This document shows positions 4,075-7,487 of a stretch of 7,487 bases of DNA, in pieces. A program made the position numbers and the translations under genes. The DNA comes from Variovorax sp. (GTDB lineage: Bacteria > Pseudomonadota > Gammaproteobacteria > Burkholderiales > Burkholderiaceae_C), in assembly GCA_028292145.1 (NCBI GenBank), contig JAQGMX010000466.1:1-7487 (forward strand), read 5' to 3'. A model generated the notes under the pieces. It was not told the origin of the DNA, ran no database searches, and saw nothing but the letters and a program-made list of their open reading frames with translations. The first letter of the stretch is position 1; each line of letters opens with the position of its first letter.

Positions 4075-6327
4075 ATGCCTTCGAACACGCGCACCGACAT
4101 CGGCCACGCCATCGATCCCGACGACATCGGCCACAACCCGACGTCCAACCCTTCGTTCAACGACCTCATCGCCTCCCGACTGAGCCGCCGCAATCTGCTG
4201 GGCCTCGGCGCAGGCACGGCCGGCGTCGCATTGTTGCAGGCCTGCGGCGGCGGCAGCGACGACGCCGCAGCAACTCCAGCGCCCGCACCGGCACCGGCTC
4301 CTGCGCCAGCCCCCGCTCCGGCACCCGCAGCGCCCACGCTCAAATTCAATGCCGTCGCCAAAGGACTGGCCGACACCGTCGTCGTTCCCGCGGGCTACAC
4401 AGCCAGCGTGCTGTACCGCCTCGGCGACCCGATCGCTACCGGCGTTCCCGCCTATGCCAACGACGGAACCGATGCCGCATCGACCTACGATCGTCGCGCC
4501 GGCGATCACCACGACGGCATGACGTATTTCGGCATCGACGCCAGCAACAAATGGTTGCCGGCCAGCGCCGCGCGCGGTTTGCTGGTGATGAATCACGAAG
4601 CCATCACGCCGCTTTTCCTGCACCCCACCGGCCAGACCCTGTCGGGCACCGGCAACGCACAGGTGCGCACGGTCGCCGACGAAGTGCTGCGCGAGTTCTA
4701 CCTGCACGGCGTCAGCGTGGTCGACGTGGCCCGCACCGGCAGCACCTGGAGCTACACGCAGGGCTCGCCCTTCAACCGCCGCGTCCATACGCTGACCGAG
4801 ATGACGTTCTCCGGCCCGGCCGCCAAGACCGCCTACCTGACGACCAAGTATTCGACCGACGGCTCGCGCACCCGCGGCACCGTGAACAACTGCGCCAACG
4901 GCACGACGCCGTGGGGCACGTACCTCACCTGCGAGGAAAACTGGGCCGGCTACTTCCGCCGCATCACAGCCACCGACAACCCGTTGCGCAGCGCGAAAGA
5001 ATTGGTTTCTTTTGCGCGCTATGGCGTCTCCGGCACCGGCCGGGAACTGTGGGCCACCGTCACGCCCGACACCGCCGACAACATCTACGGCCGCTGGAAC
5101 ACGCAGGTCCTCGCCGGCGCAGCCAATGCTGCGGCCGACTACCGCAACGGTGCCAACACCTACGGCTGGGTCGTCGAGATCGATCCGTTCGCGCCGACCA
5201 GCACGCCGCGCAAGCGCACCGCGCTGGGCCGCTTCGGCCATGAAGGCGCCTGCCTCGGCCCGGTCGTGGTCGGCAAGCCGCTGGTCTGGTACATGGGCGA
5301 CGACTCGCGCAACGAGTACATCTACAAGTTCGTGTCGACCCAGAACTGGAGCGCAGCCGACATCGGCGGCGGCCTGGCTGCCGGCGACAAGTACATGGAC
5401 GACGGCCGCCTGTACGTCGCGCGCTTCAACGCCGACGGCACCGGTGTCTGGCTCGAACTGAAGCTCGGCGTCAACGGCATCACGTCGACCAACGCCAGCT
5501 ACGCTTTTGCGGACGCTGCCGATGTCGTCGTCAACGCGCGCCTCGCAGCCGACGTGGCCGGCGCCACGAAGATGGACCGCCCCGAGTGGACGGCCGTCAA
5601 TCCGACGACCGGCGAGGTGTACGTCACGCTGACCAACACCAACGCGGCGTCGCGCCCGATCACTGCGACCGATGCGGCCAATCCGCGCTTCTACAACGAC
5701 CCGAAGGGCATCGCTGCCAGCGCGCAGACCGGCAATCCGAACGGCCACATCGTTCGTTTCTCGGACGACGGCGCCAATCCGGCGGCGCTGACGTTTAAGT
5801 GGGACGTCTACCTGTTCGGCGCACGCTCGACCGCTTCGGCCGACGTCAACCTGTCGCAGCTCAGCGCCGACAACGACTTCTCCAGCCCCGACGGCATGTG
5901 GTTCAGCCAGGCCAACCCCGGCCTGCTGTGGCTGGAAACCGACGACGGTGCCTACACCGACGTCACCAACTGCATGCTGCTGGCCGCCGTTCCCGGCAAG
6001 GTCGGCGACGGCGCGGCGAAGACGATCACCAACACCAGCGGTGCCACGACCGCCACGCAGGCCACATTCGTCGGCAAGGCGCCGGGCAACGACGGGTTGC
6101 GTCGTTTCCTGGTCGGGCCGAAGGACTGCGAAATCACCGGCATCGCCGAATCCGGCGACGGCCGCGCGTTGTTCGTGAACATCCAGCATCCGGGCGAAAC
6201 CACGCCGAACGCCAGCATCGGCACGCCGGCCCAGTTCGGCAGCCATTGGCCCGAAGGCGGCAATGCCCGCCCGCGCTCGGCCACGATCGTGATCACCCGC
6301 AACGACGGCGGACTGATCGGTACCTGA
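4075..6327 (+). CDS. phoX: PhoX-family (DUF839) alkaline phosphatase, Tat-exported probable lipoprotein
   Basis: A 750-residue secreted phosphomonoesterase that would release inorganic phosphate from organic phosphate esters outside the inner membrane. PhoX enzymes use an iron-calcium cofactor rather than the zinc of PhoA. The long N-terminus ending NPSFNDLIASRLSRRNLLG is typical of PhoX and carries the twin-arginine motif (R38-R39). It is followed by a hydrophobic stretch and LLQAC (C57), a lipobox, then GGGSDD and a (Pro-Ala)9 linker (about 68-85). Core motifs: TPWGTYLTCEENW, with C286 in the position of the iron-bridging Cys of the solved Pseudomonas PhoX (from memory); GRFGHEGA with E390; MGDDSRNEYIYKF near 407; MDRPEWTAVNPTTGEVYVTLTNT near 500; SSPDGMWF; and FLVGPKDCEITG, FVNIQHPGE (700-708) and RPRSATIVI at the C-terminus. 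Length and motifs are full, with no frameshift. ATG at 4075 has GAGAG 8 nt upstream. A phosphotriesterase or phosphodiesterase side activity is possible; the exact substrate is unknown. Confidence 0.93.
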   Translation: MPSNTRTDIGHAIDPDDIGHNPTSNPSFNDLIASRLSRRNLLGLGAGTAGVALLQACGGGSDDAAATPAPAPAPAPAPAPAPAPAAPTLKFNAVAKGLADTVVVPAGYTASVLYRLGDPIATGVPAYANDGTDAASTYDRRAGDHHDGMTYFGIDASNKWLPASAARGLLVMNHEAITPLFLHPTGQTLSGTGNAQVRTVADEVLREFYLHGVSVVDVARTGSTWSYTQGSPFNRRVHTLTEMTFSGPAAKTAYLTTKYSTDGSRTRGTVNNCANGTTPWGTYLTCEENWAGYFRRITATDNPLRSAKELVSFARYGVSGTGRELWATVTPDTADNIYGRWNTQVLAGAANAAADYRNGANTYGWVVEIDPFAPTSTPRKRTALGRFGHEGACLGPVVVGKPLVWYMGDDSRNEYIYKFVSTQNWSAADIGGGLAAGDKYMDDGRLYVARFNADGTGVWLELKLGVNGITSTNASYAFADAADVVVNARLAADVAGATKMDRPEWTAVNPTTGEVYVTLTNTNAASRPITATDAANPRFYNDPKGIAASAQTGNPNGHIVRFSDDGANPAALTFKWDVYLFGARSTASADVNLSQLSADNDFSSPDGMWFSQANPGLLWLETDDGAYTDVTNCMLLAAVPGKVGDGAAKTITNTSGATTATQATFVGKAPGNDGLRRFLVGPKDCEITGIAESGDGRALFVNIQHPGETTPNASIGTPAQFGSHWPEGGNARPRSATIVITRNDGGLIGT
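4095..4134 (+). repeat. 13-bp direct repeat in the phoX signal-peptide n-region
   Basis: CGACATCGGCCAC occurs at 4095-4107 and again at 4122-4134, 27 bp apart and in frame, encoding DIGH twice ahead of the twin-arginine motif. It may be a small in-frame duplication in a poorly constrained stretch. Confidence 0.5.
4276..4332 (+). repeat. Proline-alanine codon repeat (periplasmic linker)
   Basis: Nine consecutive Pro-Ala codon pairs follow the lipobox Cys of PhoX. Several different Pro and Ala codons are used, so the peptide, rather than a simple DNA repeat, seems to be maintained. Such segments form extended, flexible tethers between a lipid anchor and a folded domain. Confidence 0.8.
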
Positions 6328-6336
6328 GCGGTCAGG

Positions 6337-7487
6337 TCAGTAGACCAGCTTCGAATTGCCGCACTGCAGCGATTCGACCTTGACATCCACCTGGCCCAGG
6401 TGGATGCCGAGCACGTTCTGCAGCAGCGGCGTCAGCACGTTGGCGCCGACGGCGTTCAGCACCGGTTTCAGCATGCCTGTCAGCACCGCGAGGCTGTTGG
6501 AGGCGGTGCTGCCGCTGCTGGTGCTGCTGGCCTTGGTCAGCGCGGTCTTCAGCAACGTGACGCAACCTGCGTTCGACGTCGTGCCGAGAAGGCCGGTGTA
6601 GCTGCAGGAGTCGCCGGTAGCCAATCCGCCAACTGCGCCCAGCAGATCGCCGATGCCGCTGACGACGCCGCTGAGCAGGCCGCTTTGCGCGGCGTTGGCT
6701 TCGATTCGCTGCTTCGCGTTCGCCAGACGCAGCGCCCGACAGGCGGTCGTGTCGGCCGTGCAGCCTGCGCCGCCGCTCGCCACCGATTTCCCGCTGTCGT
6801 TCCAGATCTGGTTGGCGACGTCCGTGAGATTGGCGCCGCTCGGCGTGCCGCTCGACGCCGTGTTGGTGAACAACAATGTCGTCGCCTGCGACACCAGATT
6901 CGACACCGTGCTGCCGACGGCCAGGCTGTTGCCCAGCGTTCCGGTTTCGCCTTGCTTCAGCGTGACGCGATTCGGTGCGTCGAGCGGCAGTGCGGCGATG
7001 CGCAGACGGTTGGTCGTCTTCAGCAGGCCGAGCACGTTGATCAGTTCCATGTCGAACAGGCTGTCGTCGCACAACTGCCGCTTGGAGAACAGCAGCTGAT
7101 CGAAGCAGGCCTTGTACGCCGGCGCGGTGGCCGCCAGTGCGCAATCCTGCGTGCCGGATGCATTGGCGATGCGCCCGATACACGACTTCGCCAGCGCGCC
7201 GGTGGCCGAAATCACGGCGCGCTGTTCGTTGGCTGCAGTCGCGAGCGCGGGCGTGCAGAGATCCTCGAGCTTCGCCTGTGCCGAAATCACGTCGAGCACG
7301 ATCGGCAGGTTCAGTTTGATCAACGGCGCCAGCAACCCGCCGATCAGCGCGTCATCGCTGCGCACATGGATGAACGTACGGACCTGCGCGCTGTACGCCG
7401 TGATGCCCTTGCGGCCGATCGCGATCGAAGGCGGCTCGACGACGCCCATCTTCGCCGTCACTCTTGCCAGCCCGAGCAACGAGATGT
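6337..7487 (-). CDS. TadG-like (Flp pilus-associated) exported protein, C-terminal part
   Basis: The frame is open to the right edge; only a TTG at 7479 could be a start, and the sequence before it (Ile-Ser) continues in frame, so this is the C-terminal ~382 residues of a larger protein. Two stretches resemble TadG-related proteins of beta- and gammaproteobacteria: LIKLNLPIVLDVISAQAKLEDLC (about visible residues 53-75) and the terminus VLGIHLGQVDVKVESLQC followed by KLVY. TadG-type proteins are anchored by one N-terminal helix (not visible here) and act outside the inner membrane with tight-adherence pili. The fragment holds ten Cys (visible residues 75, 100, 113, 125, 137, 240, 247, 292, 306, 373), consistent with disulfides, and low-complexity Gly/Ser/Ala stretches (GLLSGVVSGIGDLLGAVGG; ASSTSSGSTAS). 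It is convergent with phoX, the two stop codons being only 9 bp apart. Family call is from remembered sequence style; an uncharacterised secreted protein is the alternative. Confidence 0.65.
   Translation of the reverse strand, partial: ISLLGLARVTAKMGVVEPPSIAIGRKGITAYSAQVRTFIHVRSDDALIGGLLAPLIKLNLPIVLDVISAQAKLEDLCTPALATAANEQRAVISATGALAKSCIGRIANASGTQDCALAATAPAYKACFDQLLFSKRQLCDDSLFDMELINVLGLLKTTNRLRIAALPLDAPNRVTLKQGETGTLGNSLAVGSTVSNLVSQATTLLFTNTASSGTPSGANLTDVANQIWNDSGKSVASGGAGCTADTTACRALRLANAKQRIEANAAQSGLLSGVVSGIGDLLGAVGGLATGDSCSYTGLLGTTSNAGCVTLLKTALTKASSTSSGSTASNSLAVLTGMLKPVLNAVGANVLTPLLQNVLGIHLGQVDVKVESLQCGNSKLVY

Noticed and set aside
4009..6246. Minus-strand open frame of 745 codons opposite phoX
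   Set aside because: The translation is Val/Gly/Arg/Ala-rich without motifs, while the plus strand encodes a complete, motif-rich PhoX. It is an artefact of GC3 bias.
6335..6346. GGTC-AGTA-GACC hairpin between phoX and the TadG-like gene as a terminator
   Set aside because: The 4-bp stem is too short, and neither strand has a T-run after it.

Overview
The window is high-GC DNA with dense, mostly non-overlapping genes. The best guess is a betaproteobacterium (Burkholderiales, Rhodocyclales or similar). Reasons: a Tat-exported PhoX/DUF839 phosphatase with a CGGGSDD-type lipoprotein N-terminus, a DUF6279-type lipoprotein, a TadG-like pilus-associated protein, and long open antisense frames typical of strong GC3 bias. 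The taxon is inferred from protein style, not from a search.

Layout from left to right: (1) the 3' part of an ABC transporter permease of the SsuC/TauC type (+, cut by the left edge); (2) a DUF3883-like (NOV_C, restriction-endonuclease-fold) protein (-); (3) a 77-bp divergent intergenic region with inverted repeats; (4) a potassium channel protein with a canonical TLGYGD selectivity filter (+); (5) a DUF6279-type lipoprotein (-); (6) tRNA-Leu(UAA) with encoded CCA (+); (7) a 134-bp spacer with a candidate Pho box and a leader hairpin; (8) a PhoX-family (DUF839) alkaline phosphatase with twin-arginine signal, lipobox and Pro-Ala linker (+); (9) the C-terminal part of a TadG-like exported protein (-, cut by the right edge).

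Protein genes alternate strand all the way along, meeting tail-to-tail with gaps of only 22, 20 and 9 bp, so no operon is visible inside the window. The permease and the phosphatase both fit nutrient scavenging (sulfonate/nitrate-type uptake; phosphate release from organic esters), but nothing links them mechanistically.

I did not find a convincing new multi-gene system. The points most worth a second look are the DUF3883 domain whose predicted catalytic Glu is replaced by Ala, the candidate PhoB site before phoX, and the same AGGCGA/TCGCCT half-site in palindromes at both ends of the DUF3883 gene.
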